A stretch of DNA of 50,939 nucleotides from Peptacetobacter sp. (GCF_029264495.1 NZ_JARIBH010000008.1:1-50939), one strand, 5' to 3'. Positions 29,406 to 38,823 are shown, counted from the first letter of the stretch. The notes: generated from the letters alone by a model not told the origin. Numbers and translations are program-made.

Positions 29406-30335
29406 TTATCCAATTATTTTTATTTCTACTAACTTTTTATATTTTTCTACTTCTTCAATTTTTACAAATCCTGTATCAATATTAAGTGCATTACTTATAC
29501 CACAAGCATTTGCTAATCTTATACTTTCTTCTAAATCATATCCTCTAAGAGTTGCTACACTAAACCCAGCAATCGTACTATCCCCACTACCAACTGTATT
29601 TATAGCTTCAACTGTAGGAATTTTAACTTCATAAACAACATCTTTAGAAATATAAATCATTCCATTTTTTCCAAGTGATATACATACATTTTCAGCTCCC
29701 ATATCTAAAAGCTGTTTCCCTGCACTTACTATTTCTTCCTGTGAATTTATATCTATAGCTAATAATTGTTTTATCTCATCTGTATTTGGTTTTATTAAAT
29801 ATGGTTTTGATTTTAATGCTGATTTAAGAGATTCTCCTGATGTATCTAGAATAAATTTAACATTATTTTCTTTACAAATATTTCCAATTTTTGCGTAATA
29901 GTCTACTGGCATATTCTGACAAAGACTTCCTGAAGCTGCTAATACTTTGGTATCTTTTATAACTTTATTTAGATCATTTTCAAATTTACTTAATTCTTCT
30001 AATTCTATAACAGGTCCTTTTTCTAAAAATTCTGTACTAACTTTACTCTCATCTATTATATTTAAACAGTTTCTTGTTTCAGAATTTATTTCTGTAAATT
30101 GATTTTTTATTTCTTTTTTATCTAATTCATTTTTTATATATTTGCCATTAAATCCTCCAAGAAATCCTATTGCAACTGGATCTTCACCTAAAATTTTACA
30201 AACTTTGGTAACATTTAATCCTTTTCCACCTGCTGTTGCATTCGTAGATTTCACTCTTTGAACTTCACCTATGTTTATTTCATCCACTCTATACATTCTA
30301 TCTATCGATGGATTGAACGTTATAGTTGTAATCAT
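29406..30335 (-). CDS. PfkB-family tagatose-6-phosphate kinase / 1-phosphofructokinase
   Basis: 309 residues of the LacC/FruK branch of PfkB sugar kinases. TFNPSIDRMYRVDE at the N-terminus, the sugar-site block TAGGKGLNVTKVCKILG, and the ATP-site/catalytic base block INTVGSGDSTIAGFSVATLRG are present. With AgaS and the aldolase it most likely phosphorylates tagatose 6-phosphate to the 1,6-bisphosphate. Activity on fructose 1-phosphate cannot be excluded. It is divergent from the GntR gene and has its own operator-controlled promoter. The ribosome site is AAGGAGGAA. Confidence 0.88.
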   Translation of the reverse strand: MITTITFNPSIDRMYRVDEINIGEVQRVKSTNATAGGKGLNVTKVCKILGEDPVAIGFLGGFNGKYIKNELDKKEIKNQFTEINSETRNCLNIIDESKVSTEFLEKGPVIELEELSKFENDLNKVIKDTKVLAASGSLCQNMPVDYYAKIGNICKENNVKFILDTSGESLKSALKSKPYLIKPNTDEIKQLLAIDINSQEEIVSAGKQLLDMGAENVCISLGKNGMIYISKDVVYEVKIPTVEAINTVGSGDSTIAGFSVATLRGYDLEESIRLANACGISNALNIDTGFVKIEEVEKYKKLVEIKIIG

Positions 30336-30356
30336 ATATATTCCTCCTTAGTTTTA

Positions 30357-30370
30357 GTGGTTATTACCAC
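30357..30370. promoter_or_regulatory. GntR operator at the PfkB kinase gene
   Basis: GTGGTTATTACCAC lies directly after the -10 box of the kinase promoter and 21 bases before its start codon. It differs from the agaS operator by one central base. Confidence 0.82.
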
Positions 30371-30373
30371 TTA

Positions 30374-30402
30374 AATATAAATTATTTTTTTTTTATTGTC
30401 AA
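30374..30402 (-). promoter_or_regulatory. Promoter of the PfkB kinase gene
   Basis: Minus strand: TTGACA (30402-30397), 17-base spacer, TATATT (30379-30374), followed after three bases by the operator. It diverges from the gntR-nagA promoter across about 65 bases. Confidence 0.72.
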
Positions 30403-30467
30403 TAAAATAATTTTTATTTAAGATAAAAAAACTGATTTTGTGATAATATAATAATTAAATTTGACAA

Positions 30468-30496
30468 TTGACAGAGATAATGATGTATTTTATAAT
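30468..30496 (+). promoter_or_regulatory. Promoter of gntR-nagA
   Basis: TTGACA (30468-30473), exactly 17 bases, TATAAT (30491-30496): a perfect sigma-A promoter. A second TTGACA lies seven bases upstream at 30461. The operator begins six bases after the -10 box and covers the expected start point, which suggests autorepression. Confidence 0.82.
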
Positions 30497-30502
30497 CTAA
30501 CT

Positions 30503-30516
30503 GTGGTTATTACCAC
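30503..30516. promoter_or_regulatory. GntR operator at gntR-nagA
   Basis: GTGGTTATTACCAC, identical to the copy at 30357-30370. It overlaps the expected transcription start of the regulator gene itself. Confidence 0.82.
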
Positions 30517-30536
30517 TTAGAAGAGAGAGGATAATT

Positions 30537-31262
30537 ATGATAAATAGACAAGATAAAAGACCTATATACGACCAATTAGTTGAAATATTAAGAAAAAAAA
30601 TTGAAAATGAGATGCAACCTAATGATAGGATGTTATCTGAAAGAAAAATTTGTGATGAATATGGAGTAAGCAGAACAACAGTAAGGCTTGCTATGGCTGA
30701 TTTAGAACATATGGGATACATTTACAAACGACATGGTAGAGGTACATTTGTATCTTCAATAAACAGACAATCTCAAAATTTAATGGATAGCTATAGCTTT
30801 ACAGAACATATGAAATCAATTGGAAAAGTACCTTCTACAAAAGTACTTTCTTTTGATATTTTAGAATGTACTAATTATTTTGCAGAAAAGCTTGGAATAA
30901 AAACTGGTGATAAAATGATAAAAATTGTACGTCTAAGATTGGCTGATGATATACCTATGATGCTTGAAAGAACTTATTTACCATTTATAGAATTTCCAGG
31001 TCTTTCAAAAGAAAGAGTTATAGAAAAGCCGTTATATGAAATTTTTCAAGAAGATTATAATGAAATTATAAAAATCGCAGATGAAGAATTCTCTGCTGGA
31101 ATAGTTTCTGATAAAGAATCTACTCTTTTAGACGTACCTATTGATTCAGCCTGTTTAAAATTACTTCGTACAACTTATAATGATAATAATATAGTTATAG
31201 AATTTACATTAAGTGTAGCTAGAAGTGATAAATTTATTTATAAAATAAGACACGTTAGATAA
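30537..31262 (+). CDS. GntR/HutC-family repressor of amino-sugar genes
   Basis: 241 residues. The N-terminal winged HTH contains PIYDQLVEILRKKIENEMQP, LSERKICDEYGVSRTTVRLAM and a wing ending in RHGRGTFV. The C-terminal UTRA ligand domain (about 80-240) contains ERTYLPFIEFPGL. Family members such as NagR/YvoA, DasR and AgaR-type proteins bind amino-sugar phosphates and palindromes with TGGT...ACCA ends, which fits the three operators seen here. The ribosome site is GAGAGAGG. It shares an operon with nagA. The effector, probably a hexosamine phosphate, is inferred. Confidence 0.92.
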   Translation: MINRQDKRPIYDQLVEILRKKIENEMQPNDRMLSERKICDEYGVSRTTVRLAMADLEHMGYIYKRHGRGTFVSSINRQSQNLMDSYSFTEHMKSIGKVPSTKVLSFDILECTNYFAEKLGIKTGDKMIKIVRLRLADDIPMMLERTYLPFIEFPGLSKERVIEKPLYEIFQEDYNEIIKIADEEFSAGIVSDKESTLLDVPIDSACLKLLRTTYNDNNIVIEFTLSVARSDKFIYKIRHVR

Positions 31263-31283
31263 CAATTTTTAGGAGGAAATTTT

Positions 31284-32429
31284 ATGAAAACTTATATTTA
31301 TGCTGATAAATTTTTTATGAATTATGGTGTAGAAGAAAATGGTTATTTATGTATAAATAACGGCAAATTTGAATCATTCCAAAAGGAAAAACCTAATTCT
31401 GATAATATAATTGATTATTCAGGAAAATTAATCGCTCCAGGATTTGTAGATACTCATATTCACGGGCTTTTAAATTGTGATATTATGGACAATACACCTG
31501 AAGCAGTAAAAACAATATCTAAAGGACTTTTAAAATATGGTGTAACAAGTTTTTTACCTACAACTCTTACAGATTCCATAGAAAGACTTAATGAATCTGT
31601 TGAAAATATAGCAAATGTTTATAATGATATTGAAGGTGCTAAGATACAGGGAATTTTCCTTGAAGGTCCTTTCTTTACAGAAAAATTTAAAGGAGCTCAG
31701 AATAAAAAATATTTTAAAGATCCAGATTCAAATATTTTGGATCAGTGGCAAAAAAAATCAAATAATTTAATAAAAAAAATAGCAATAGCTCCTGAGCGTG
31801 AAAATGCTGCAGAATTCACAAGTTATGCTACAAAACATAATGTAACTGTTGCTTTAGGTCACAGTGCTGCTACTTTCGATGAAGCTAAAAAAGTTGTAGC
31901 TTCTGGAGCAAATATTTTTGTTCACACTTACAATGGAATGAGTCCTCTTACACATCGTGAACCAGGCATGGTTGGGGCTGCTATGGAATTAAAGAATACT
32001 TTTGCAGAACTTATCTGTGATGGACATCATATAAGTCCTATTGCTGCAAATATTATGATGAATGCAAAAAGCAGAGATAATATCGTATTAATCACTGATT
32101 GTATGAGAGCTGGTTCTATGGAAGATGGTAATTATACACTAGGAGAATTTGATGTAATTGTAAAAGGCGGAACTGCTAAACTTACTACTGGTAGCTTAGC
32201 TGGTAGTGTTTTAACTATGAATAAAGCTATAAAAAATGTAGTCGATTGGAATATAGCAACTTTAGAGGAAGCTATAAAAATGGCATCTTTTAATCCTGCT
32301 TTAAGTTGTAATTTAGAAAATGTTTGTGGTTCTATTAAGCCAGGTCTTGATGCTGATTTCGTTGTTATAGATAATAAATTAAATGTATATAATACATTTA
32401 TAAACGGAATATGTAAATATTCTCTTTAG
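31284..32429 (+). CDS. nagA: N-acetylhexosamine-6-phosphate deacetylase
   Basis: 381 residues of the NagA/AgaA amidohydrolase family, which removes acetate from GlcNAc-6-phosphate or GalNAc-6-phosphate. Visible blocks: metal HxH in FVDTHIHGLLNCD, metal Glu in FLEGPFFTEKFKGAQ, His in VALGHSAATFDEA and FVHTYNGMSP, substrate His in ICDGHHISP, catalytic Asp in LITDCMRAG. The C-terminus (SIKPGLDADFVVID) closes the barrel. It starts with a strong AGGAGGAAA site, 21 bases after gntR. With AgaS nearby, GalNAc-6-phosphate is one likely substrate; GlcNAc-6-phosphate from cluster D is another. Confidence 0.94.
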   Translation: MKTYIYADKFFMNYGVEENGYLCINNGKFESFQKEKPNSDNIIDYSGKLIAPGFVDTHIHGLLNCDIMDNTPEAVKTISKGLLKYGVTSFLPTTLTDSIERLNESVENIANVYNDIEGAKIQGIFLEGPFFTEKFKGAQNKKYFKDPDSNILDQWQKKSNNLIKKIAIAPERENAAEFTSYATKHNVTVALGHSAATFDEAKKVVASGANIFVHTYNGMSPLTHREPGMVGAAMELKNTFAELICDGHHISPIAANIMMNAKSRDNIVLITDCMRAGSMEDGNYTLGEFDVIVKGGTAKLTTGSLAGSVLTMNKAIKNVVDWNIATLEEAIKMASFNPALSCNLENVCGSIKPGLDADFVVIDNKLNVYNTFINGICKYSL

Positions 32430-32439
32430 AATTTAAATC

Positions 32440-32487
32440 AAATAAAAAACTAGCTACCATTTATACTAATGATAGCTAGTTTTTTTA
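32440..32487. terminator. Bidirectional terminator, second copy of a 44-base unit
   Basis: The 44 bases from 32440 to 32483 are identical to 19481-19524, including the TATACT loop; here a longer T-run follows on the plus strand. It sits between the convergent nagA and galactitol-type EIIC genes and can stop both. Confidence 0.85.
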
Positions 32488-32508
32488 TTGGGTTAACTTT
32501 TATATTTA

Positions 32509-33870
32509 CTATGCTTGCATATTATTTTTTTCTTCCATTTGTTTATCTTCTTTAACTATTATACTTCTATTCCATATCATAAGACCTAGAGTTACAATAA
32601 CTAAAGCTCCAATTCCTATGTTTTTATATTCTGCTAATTTAATAATTATCCATGGAAGAGGACTTGAACCATAATCTATACTTGATATAAGTCTTGCTCC
32701 ATCTGGAATTGCAAATTTAGCTGCTACTGCTGCTTGAGTAAATAATGGTGCCATATTTGTTCCTATTAATAATCCAACAGCTATTATAACTACACCTATT
32801 ACGAAAGTTCTAAAGAAATCTCCTCTTGCAAGTGGAGTTATAAGTACAAACATAAATGGTAATCCTGCTAATGATGCAAATGGTAAGAACTGATTACCAG
32901 GTACGATTAAAGCTAATATTAATGTAACTGGTACTAATACAAGTGATACAGCTAATGTTACAGGATGTCCTACACTTACTGCTGAATCTAATCCTATGTA
33001 TAATTTTGCTTTTCCACTGAATTTACGCTGTATTAATTCTTGAACAGCTTCTGATACAGGCATTAAACCTTCCATAAGTATTGCTGCCATTTTTGGTGTA
33101 AGTACTAAGACTGCACCCATTACTATAGCAAGATTTAATGTTTTATTTATATTATATTTAGCTAAGCATCCTAATAAAATACCTATCATTGTTCCTAGTA
33201 TTGCTGGATCACCAAATATACCAAATTTTTTCTGTATATCATTAGCATCCATTTTTATTTTATTTATACCTGGTATTAAATCTAATATTTTATTTGCTAC
33301 CCAAGCTATAGGAGCATATGATGCTGAAAAACCATGTGGTATAGATATTCCTGGTAGACCTAATTCACTCTCCACTAACGGAGCTGTTCTATCTGCTATT
33401 ATCATAGTTACTATCATATTAACTCCGGCTAAAATTAGAGCTATTGATAAACTTCCTGTTAATATATACACTAATGAACCTGTGAATGCAAAATGCCAGA
33501 AATTCCATATATCGATATTTACTGTTCTTGTAGTTTTTGTAAGTAGCATAACTATGTTTATTATTATTCCTAATGGTATTATAAGTACACCTACTGTAGA
33601 TCCAAATGCTATAGCTGATGCTGCTGGCCAACCTACATCAAGTACTTTTAAATTTAATCCAAAGTTTGTAACCATAGCTTCTGCTGCTGGTCCAAGATTT
33701 TCTGTTAATAATGTTATAACAATGTTTAAACCTATAAAACCAATCCCTATTAAAAGTCCTGATTTTATGGCCTTACCAAATTTAACACCCAAAAGAAGTG
33801 CAAATATACAAAATATTATAGGCATCATAACTGATGGACCTAAGTCTACTAACTTTTGTAGTATGCTCAT
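32509..33870 (-). CDS. gatC: PTS EIIC, galactitol family
   Basis: 453 residues with about eleven membrane segments, matching the GatC/SgcC type: LGPSVMMPIIFCIFALLLGVKFG at the N-terminus, SGLLIGIGFIGLNIVI, and the NMIVTMIIADRTAPLVE block. It would move a hexitol, galactose-like sugar or amino sugar across the membrane coupled to phosphorylation. The C-terminal tail is charged. It is last in the order regulator-EIIA/EIIB genes-EIIC. The substrate is uncertain, since no galactitol-phosphate dehydrogenase (GatD) is nearby and GalNAc-type catabolic genes are. Confidence 0.9.
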   Translation of the reverse strand: MSILQKLVDLGPSVMMPIIFCIFALLLGVKFGKAIKSGLLIGIGFIGLNIVITLLTENLGPAAEAMVTNFGLNLKVLDVGWPAASAIAFGSTVGVLIIPLGIIINIVMLLTKTTRTVNIDIWNFWHFAFTGSLVYILTGSLSIALILAGVNMIVTMIIADRTAPLVESELGLPGISIPHGFSASYAPIAWVANKILDLIPGINKIKMDANDIQKKFGIFGDPAILGTMIGILLGCLAKYNINKTLNLAIVMGAVLVLTPKMAAILMEGLMPVSEAVQELIQRKFSGKAKLYIGLDSAVSVGHPVTLAVSLVLVPVTLILALIVPGNQFLPFASLAGLPFMFVLITPLARGDFFRTFVIGVVIIAVGLLIGTNMAPLFTQAAVAAKFAIPDGARLISSIDYGSSPLPWIIIKLAEYKNIGIGALVIVTLGLMIWNRSIIVKEDKQMEEKNNMQA

Positions 33871-33890
33871 ATTAATTCCTCCTTATAATT

Positions 33891-34337
33891 TTATATTAAT
33901 TTATCATTTAAAAGACTTACAATTTTTGAAGAATTTTCTTCTTTATATATTTTTTCTAAAAACTCAGATTGAGAGAATATTTCCATTAATTTAGATAGTA
34001 GTTGAACTTGTTTTTCTTTTTCTGTTACAAGTAAAACAAATGCTATATCTACACCTATTTCATTATTTGTACACATTTCTTTAAATTTACATTTATTATT
34101 AAACTTAACTAAAGCTATTCCTGGTTTATTTACATGTTTTGAATCTGTATGTGGAATTGCTAAATTATATTTTATTGTACCTATTGCTGTTGGAAACTCT
34201 TCTTCCCTTTTCAATATTGCTTCTTTAAAAGATTCTTTTACATATCCTTTTTTTAATAATTCATCTGATATATTTTCTAAAAACTCTTTATCTGTTTTAA
34301 AATCTTTGTTTAAAAATATTAAATCTTCATTTAACAT
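33891..34337 (-). CDS. gatA: PTS EIIA, fructose/mannitol-galactitol type
   Basis: 148 residues of the PTS EIIA-2 family. The phosphohistidine is H63 in YNLAIPHTDSKHV; GTIKY before it and LLVTEKEKQVQLLSKLMEIF after it are usual. It passes phosphate from HPr to the EIIB encoded ten bases upstream. It is separated from EIIC by 20 bases. Confidence 0.92.
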   Translation of the reverse strand: MLNEDLIFLNKDFKTDKEFLENISDELLKKGYVKESFKEAILKREEEFPTAIGTIKYNLAIPHTDSKHVNKPGIALVKFNNKCKFKEMCTNNEIGVDIAFVLLVTEKEKQVQLLSKLMEIFSQSEFLEKIYKEENSSKIVSLLNDKLI

Positions 34338-34346
34338 TTAATTCAC

Positions 34347-34631
34347 CTACATTCCTAACTTTTCAATTATTTCATCCATTAATTTATCTATTCCCATTCC
34401 TGTTATAAATGGTAATCCTGATAATACTGGTATATCTAATTTTTGTGAAAACTGAGCTGTTGTTATTATCATATCATGTCCATCAGCTTTACCTGCTAGT
34501 TCTGCAACAGTACACTGAGTGAATGATATTTGATTTAATAACCCTCTTTTTTCAAATTCTGCTTTTAATTTTTGTATTGCTACTGTTGATGTTGCTATTC
34601 CTGCTCCACATGCTACTATTATTTTTTTCAT
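34347..34631 (-). CDS. gatB: PTS EIIB, galactitol family
   Basis: 94 residues with the P-loop-like active site VACGAGIATSTVA, phosphocysteine C8, as in GatB. Later SGLPFITGMGIDKLMDEIIEKL is typical of the C-terminal helix. The ribosome site AAAGGAGAG precedes the ATG. It lies 24 bases after the PRD regulator gene. Confidence 0.93.
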   Translation of the reverse strand: MKKIIVACGAGIATSTVAIQKLKAEFEKRGLLNQISFTQCTVAELAGKADGHDMIITTAQFSQKLDIPVLSGLPFITGMGIDKLMDEIIEKLGM

Positions 34632-34655
34632 TTTAATCTCTCCTTTATTTTTTAA

Positions 34656-36590
34656 TTAATATTGTTTTTTTATATATTCTAAACTCCTATGTTTAATAAT
34701 TTCCTCTACTTTGTACAATTCGTTTACTGGTTCATAAATATCTAAAAATATATTTTCATGTTCTAAAAATACATCTTTGTCAATAGCTAACATCATAACC
34801 AATTGAACTTCAGTGTGAAACCATTTTATAGGATTTTTTAATATAGCTACAAATATACCTGCTTTTTTAACTTTACCCACTATCGCATGAGGTATTGCTA
34901 CTAAATTTCCTATTTCTGTCGAAGATAATTTTTCTCTATCAATATATGAATTTCTCATAACATCATCTATATAATCTAATTCATATAATTTATTTGCCAT
35001 ATATTCTATAACATCTATATAATTATCTTTTTCTAAACTCTCTATGAATAGTTCTTCTTTGAAATAATTTTTTATATTTATCCCAAAGTTTTCATTACCA
35101 TTTTTTAAAAAATGATTTATCTTTTTTAAATCTTGTTCATCTAAAATTGGTGATATCTTTATAATTGGAAGGTTTTCATTTTCTAAGTCTATTGTCGATA
35201 GTATAAAATCTATGTCTTTTAATTCTATTTTGTCTAATTTATATGATGGATACACTCCCATAATATTAATTTTTGAGCCAAATCTGTTTATTAATTTGCT
35301 TCTTAAAAGTATAGATGTCCCCATTCCTGATGCACATACAATGATTACTTTTAATTTTTCTTTTCGTTCTCTAATATTCATTCTTTCTAGTGCTCCACCA
35401 AAATGTAGCGCTAAAAAACCTATTTCATTTTCATCTATCTCAACATTTAAATTTCTACCTATCTCATTTGCTAAAAAATCTCCTAACTCATATGCAAAAA
35501 CATAATTTTTCTTTATTTCATCTAATAAATTATTTCTTATATTCATTCCATATTTTATTCTGTTTAATACACTGTTTAAATGTACAAGTAGTCCTTTTTC
35601 CAAAATCTCATCTTTTGTAAAATCTATACCTACTTCCTCATATATTTTTACTAAAGTCTTTCTTATTATTGTTAAATTTTCATAATCCTCTTTTTCAAGA
35701 GTATAATTATCATCTTTAAATAATCTATTTTGAGATTTTAAATGCTGATAAATATACATAATTTCTGAATCTGGAAATTCTGTATTTAATAGATTATATA
35801 TATTGTTGCAAAGATATTTTGATGCTTCATATTCAATATCGTTATTTTCAATGATATTTTTTTTATTCTCATCTATAAATTTATTATTTTTTATCCTTGT
35901 AATTGCTATAACTATATGATTGAATAAATTATCAAATCCTAAATCTGTAATATTTAAATTATAATTATTTATAGTTTCAACTATTATATGTTTTATTTCA
36001 TCTGATAATTCATCATCAATCATTCCAAATATAGTATCTGATTTTTTTAAGTTCATTTTATGAACTAAATAATCTGATAAAAAATATCTAAACTTATTTT
36101 CTTTTCCTACAATATAAATTCCTAAATTTCCATTTCTTTCAATATTTAAGTTGTATTCTTTTAAGATTTCTTTAACTACATTTAAATCACTTTTAAGTGT
36201 TGATAAACTTATAAAAAGTTCTTCGCTCAATTCATCTAATTTTATCGCCTCATTTTCACTGTCTATATACAAAAGAGCTAACTTTCGTATAATCCAATCT
36301 ACTCTATTCTCTTCTAATATGTAAGTTAATTTACAATCGCTTTCTTCAAGGATACTTTTTAATATATTTACATCTTCTAATTTTGTATATTCAAATTTAT
36401 ATCCTTGACCTCTTTTTGATTCAATTTTACAATTGTATAACTTTAAAAAATCATTTATTTCTTTTATTTCTCTTTGTGTAGTTTTAACAGAAATTTTATT
36501 AGACTGAGCTATATAATCTCCTTTTATATAGTCTTTTGAGTTTATAAACATATTTAAAATCAATCTTTGTCTCTTAGCTAATTTCGTCAT
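34656..36590 (-). CDS. PRD-containing PTS-regulated activator (galactitol-type locus)
   Basis: About 644 residues. HTH blocks are at the N-terminus (SNKISVKTTQREIKEINDF), PRD domains from about 180 to 400, a GatB-like EIIB domain with IIVCASGMGTSILLRSKL, and an EIIA-like domain with LVAIPHAIVGKVKKAGIFV. This is the MtlR/BglG-like DNA-binding activator controlled by phosphorylation. The GTG at 36599 is inside the ribosome site AAAAGGTGAT, so ATG at 36590 is chosen. It heads the EIIB-EIIA-EIIC genes and is divergent from a two-component system. Confidence 0.9.
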   Translation of the reverse strand: MTKLAKRQRLILNMFINSKDYIKGDYIAQSNKISVKTTQREIKEINDFLKLYNCKIESKRGQGYKFEYTKLEDVNILKSILEESDCKLTYILEENRVDWIIRKLALLYIDSENEAIKLDELSEELFISLSTLKSDLNVVKEILKEYNLNIERNGNLGIYIVGKENKFRYFLSDYLVHKMNLKKSDTIFGMIDDELSDEIKHIIVETINNYNLNITDLGFDNLFNHIVIAITRIKNNKFIDENKKNIIENNDIEYEASKYLCNNIYNLLNTEFPDSEIMYIYQHLKSQNRLFKDDNYTLEKEDYENLTIIRKTLVKIYEEVGIDFTKDEILEKGLLVHLNSVLNRIKYGMNIRNNLLDEIKKNYVFAYELGDFLANEIGRNLNVEIDENEIGFLALHFGGALERMNIRERKEKLKVIIVCASGMGTSILLRSKLINRFGSKINIMGVYPSYKLDKIELKDIDFILSTIDLENENLPIIKISPILDEQDLKKINHFLKNGNENFGINIKNYFKEELFIESLEKDNYIDVIEYMANKLYELDYIDDVMRNSYIDREKLSSTEIGNLVAIPHAIVGKVKKAGIFVAILKNPIKWFHTEVQLVMMLAIDKDVFLEHENIFLDIYEPVNELYKVEEIIKHRSLEYIKKQY

Positions 36591-36828
36591 TTCTATCACC
36601 TTTTTTCTATACTTTAATATTATATTTTTTCTCGTATATTTAATAGTTAGTTTTTTTCTCTAATCAAAAGACATTTAATATATAAATATATTATTCCATT
36701 AATATTATTTATACCATATTATTTTTTTTATCCATATATAAATTAAAAATATGTTTATATTAATTATATAATTCTAGTATAATTATATTGGAAATATATT
36801 TAATTAATATGATAAGGATGTGATTTTT

Positions 36829-37497
36829 TTGTATAATATTTGTCTTTTAGAAGATGAAGAGCAACTTAGAAATATTCTCTCATTATATTTATCTAATGAA
36901 GGTTTTTCAGTTTCTTCTTTTGCAGATTTAAATTCTGCTTTTGACAATATTTCAGACAATGTAGATTTATATGTAATTGATATTATGCTTCCAGATGGAA
37001 GTGGTTTTGAATTAATGAATAAGGTTAAAGCTTTAAATCCATCTACTCCTGTAATTTTAATTTCTGCTAGAGGAGATGATATTGATAAAATTCTCGGTCT
37101 TGAAATGGGATGTGATGATTATATAGCAAAACCTTTTATGCCTAGAGAACTTGTATTAAGAGCTAAAAAATTATTAGCTCGTGTACCTTCTTCTGAAAAA
37201 GCTTTAGAAAATCATATTATAAAACTTGGAGAGTATTCTATTGATACCAAAAAAAGGATTGTTTTTTTCAATTCAGAAGAAATCGATTTATCTTCTCTTG
37301 AATACGATCTTTTAACTTATTTTGTAAATAATAATTCTATCGCATTGTCTAGAAACAAAATTTTAAAAAATGTTTGGGGAGATAATTATTTTGGAAGTGA
37401 CAGAGTGGTAGATAACTCTATAAAAAGAATAAGAAAAAAACTTCCAAATATTAATATTGAAACCATATATGGATATGGTTATAGGTTAAATAAATAA
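36829..37497 (+). CDS. OmpR-family response regulator
   Basis: About 222 residues. The receiver domain has acidic D9 in LLEDEEQL, phosphoacceptor D51 in VIDIMLPDGSGF and K101 in DDYIAKPF. The C-terminal winged HTH has SSLEYDLLTYFV and RVVDNSIKRIRKKL and ends in GYGYRLNK. GTG at 36820 lies within the ribosome site AAGGATGTGAT, so TTG at 36829 (MYNICLLEDE) is the likelier start. It pairs with the kinase gene six bases downstream. The 220-base gap before it is AT-rich, with a TATAAT near 36776 but no clear -35. Confidence 0.92.
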   Translation: MYNICLLEDEEQLRNILSLYLSNEGFSVSSFADLNSAFDNISDNVDLYVIDIMLPDGSGFELMNKVKALNPSTPVILISARGDDIDKILGLEMGCDDYIAKPFMPRELVLRAKKLLARVPSSEKALENHIIKLGEYSIDTKKRIVFFNSEEIDLSSLEYDLLTYFVNNNSIALSRNKILKNVWGDNYFGSDRVVDNSIKRIRKKLPNINIETIYGYGYRLNK

Positions 37498-37503
37498 ATA
37501 TAA

Positions 37504-38823
37504 ATGAAAAAAAATATTAAACCTAGACATAGTTTGTATTCTAGATTATGTGTATACTTTTCAATGCTTATTATAGTTATTACATCTATTAATGTTGGTA
37601 TAATTTATTTTTGGTCATACTATCACTTTAACCATATTTTTGAAGATAGGATTATAGAATATCATAATGATAATAAAGATAGTGTAATTAAAGATGAGTG
37701 GATTTTAGGTGTTACTGCAAATAGTATTGATCTTGTAGAAGCTATCCATGGTAAAAAAACAGCTGATAAAATTTTAGATGAAGCTAAAAAACAAGTCGCT
37801 AAATCAAAACTATATAAAGAAAAAGTCGATGGAAAATATATTATGTATATGATTGATATAGATGAAAAAGGTGGTGAAAAAGTTTATAGATATTCTGTTA
37901 TAAAGGATATTTATAGAGAAATTTTTCCTAAAATTATTTTATTTTTATTTATAGGTTTATTTTTTATTTTTATTTTTTCAATTAAATTTATAAAAATTAT
38001 ATGTAAAAAAATAACCTCTGGAATAAATGATATTAGTTCATATGCAGATAAAATAGCCGAAAGAGATTGGGATAAACCTATATCTATAGATTCTGATGAT
38101 GCTGATATTAAAAGACTTGGAGATGTCTTTGAAGATATGAGGAGAAAATTATATGAAAAAGATTTACTTCAACAATCTATGTTGCAATATATTTCTCATG
38201 AATTAAAAACTCCAATAATGATAATCGGAAGTTATTCACAGGCTGCAAAAGAAAATATTTATCCTTCTGGAAATGTTGATTCTACTTTCGATATTATATT
38301 AGAGCAAACAGATAGAATAGAAAAAAAAGTTGCTGATCTTTTAATTTTATCTAAATTAGAATCATCACCTGATAAATCTAAACTTACATATAAATCTATT
38401 GGATTGATTTTATCTGAAGTTTTAAATACTTTTAAAGCATTTTTCATAGCAAATCCAAAAATAAAAGTAATTTCTAGTTTAGATAATAATTTATATTCAT
38501 ATGTATATGAAGATGAATTAAAGGTTGCATTTGAAAATATTCTTGATAATCGGACAAGGTATGCAAAATCTTTAATATCTATAAGAATATTTGAATCAAA
38601 CTCTAAAATAAATATTATTTTTTACAATGATGGAGAATCTCTTAAATTAGATAATTACGACAGTATATTTAAACCTTTTGAAAAAGGAGCTAATGGTAAA
38701 TCTGGACTTGGAATGAGTATTTGTTATAAGATTATACAACTTCATCAAGGTTCTATTGAACATATACCTTCTTCTAAAGGTTGTATTTTTAAAATTTCAT
38801 TATATAAAAAAGACACTGTTTGA
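37504..38823 (+). CDS. Sensor histidine kinase
   Basis: 439 residues. Membrane segments at about 16-38 and 141-163 enclose an extracellular sensor of about 100 residues. After a short linker, the H-box YISHELKTP has H232. N-box FENILDNRTRYA, G1 FYNDGE, F-box IFKPFEKG and G2 KSGLGMSIC complete the ATPase domain. It phosphorylates the adjacent regulator; the signal is unknown. The terminator hairpin starts inside the last codons and includes the stop codon TGA. Confidence 0.94.
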   Translation: MKKNIKPRHSLYSRLCVYFSMLIIVITSINVGIIYFWSYYHFNHIFEDRIIEYHNDNKDSVIKDEWILGVTANSIDLVEAIHGKKTADKILDEAKKQVAKSKLYKEKVDGKYIMYMIDIDEKGGEKVYRYSVIKDIYREIFPKIILFLFIGLFFIFIFSIKFIKIICKKITSGINDISSYADKIAERDWDKPISIDSDDADIKRLGDVFEDMRRKLYEKDLLQQSMLQYISHELKTPIMIIGSYSQAAKENIYPSGNVDSTFDIILEQTDRIEKKVADLLILSKLESSPDKSKLTYKSIGLILSEVLNTFKAFFIANPKIKVISSLDNNLYSYVYEDELKVAFENILDNRTRYAKSLISIRIFESNSKINIIFYNDGESLKLDNYDSIFKPFEKGANGKSGLGMSICYKIIQLHQGSIEHIPSSKGCIFKISLYKKDTV

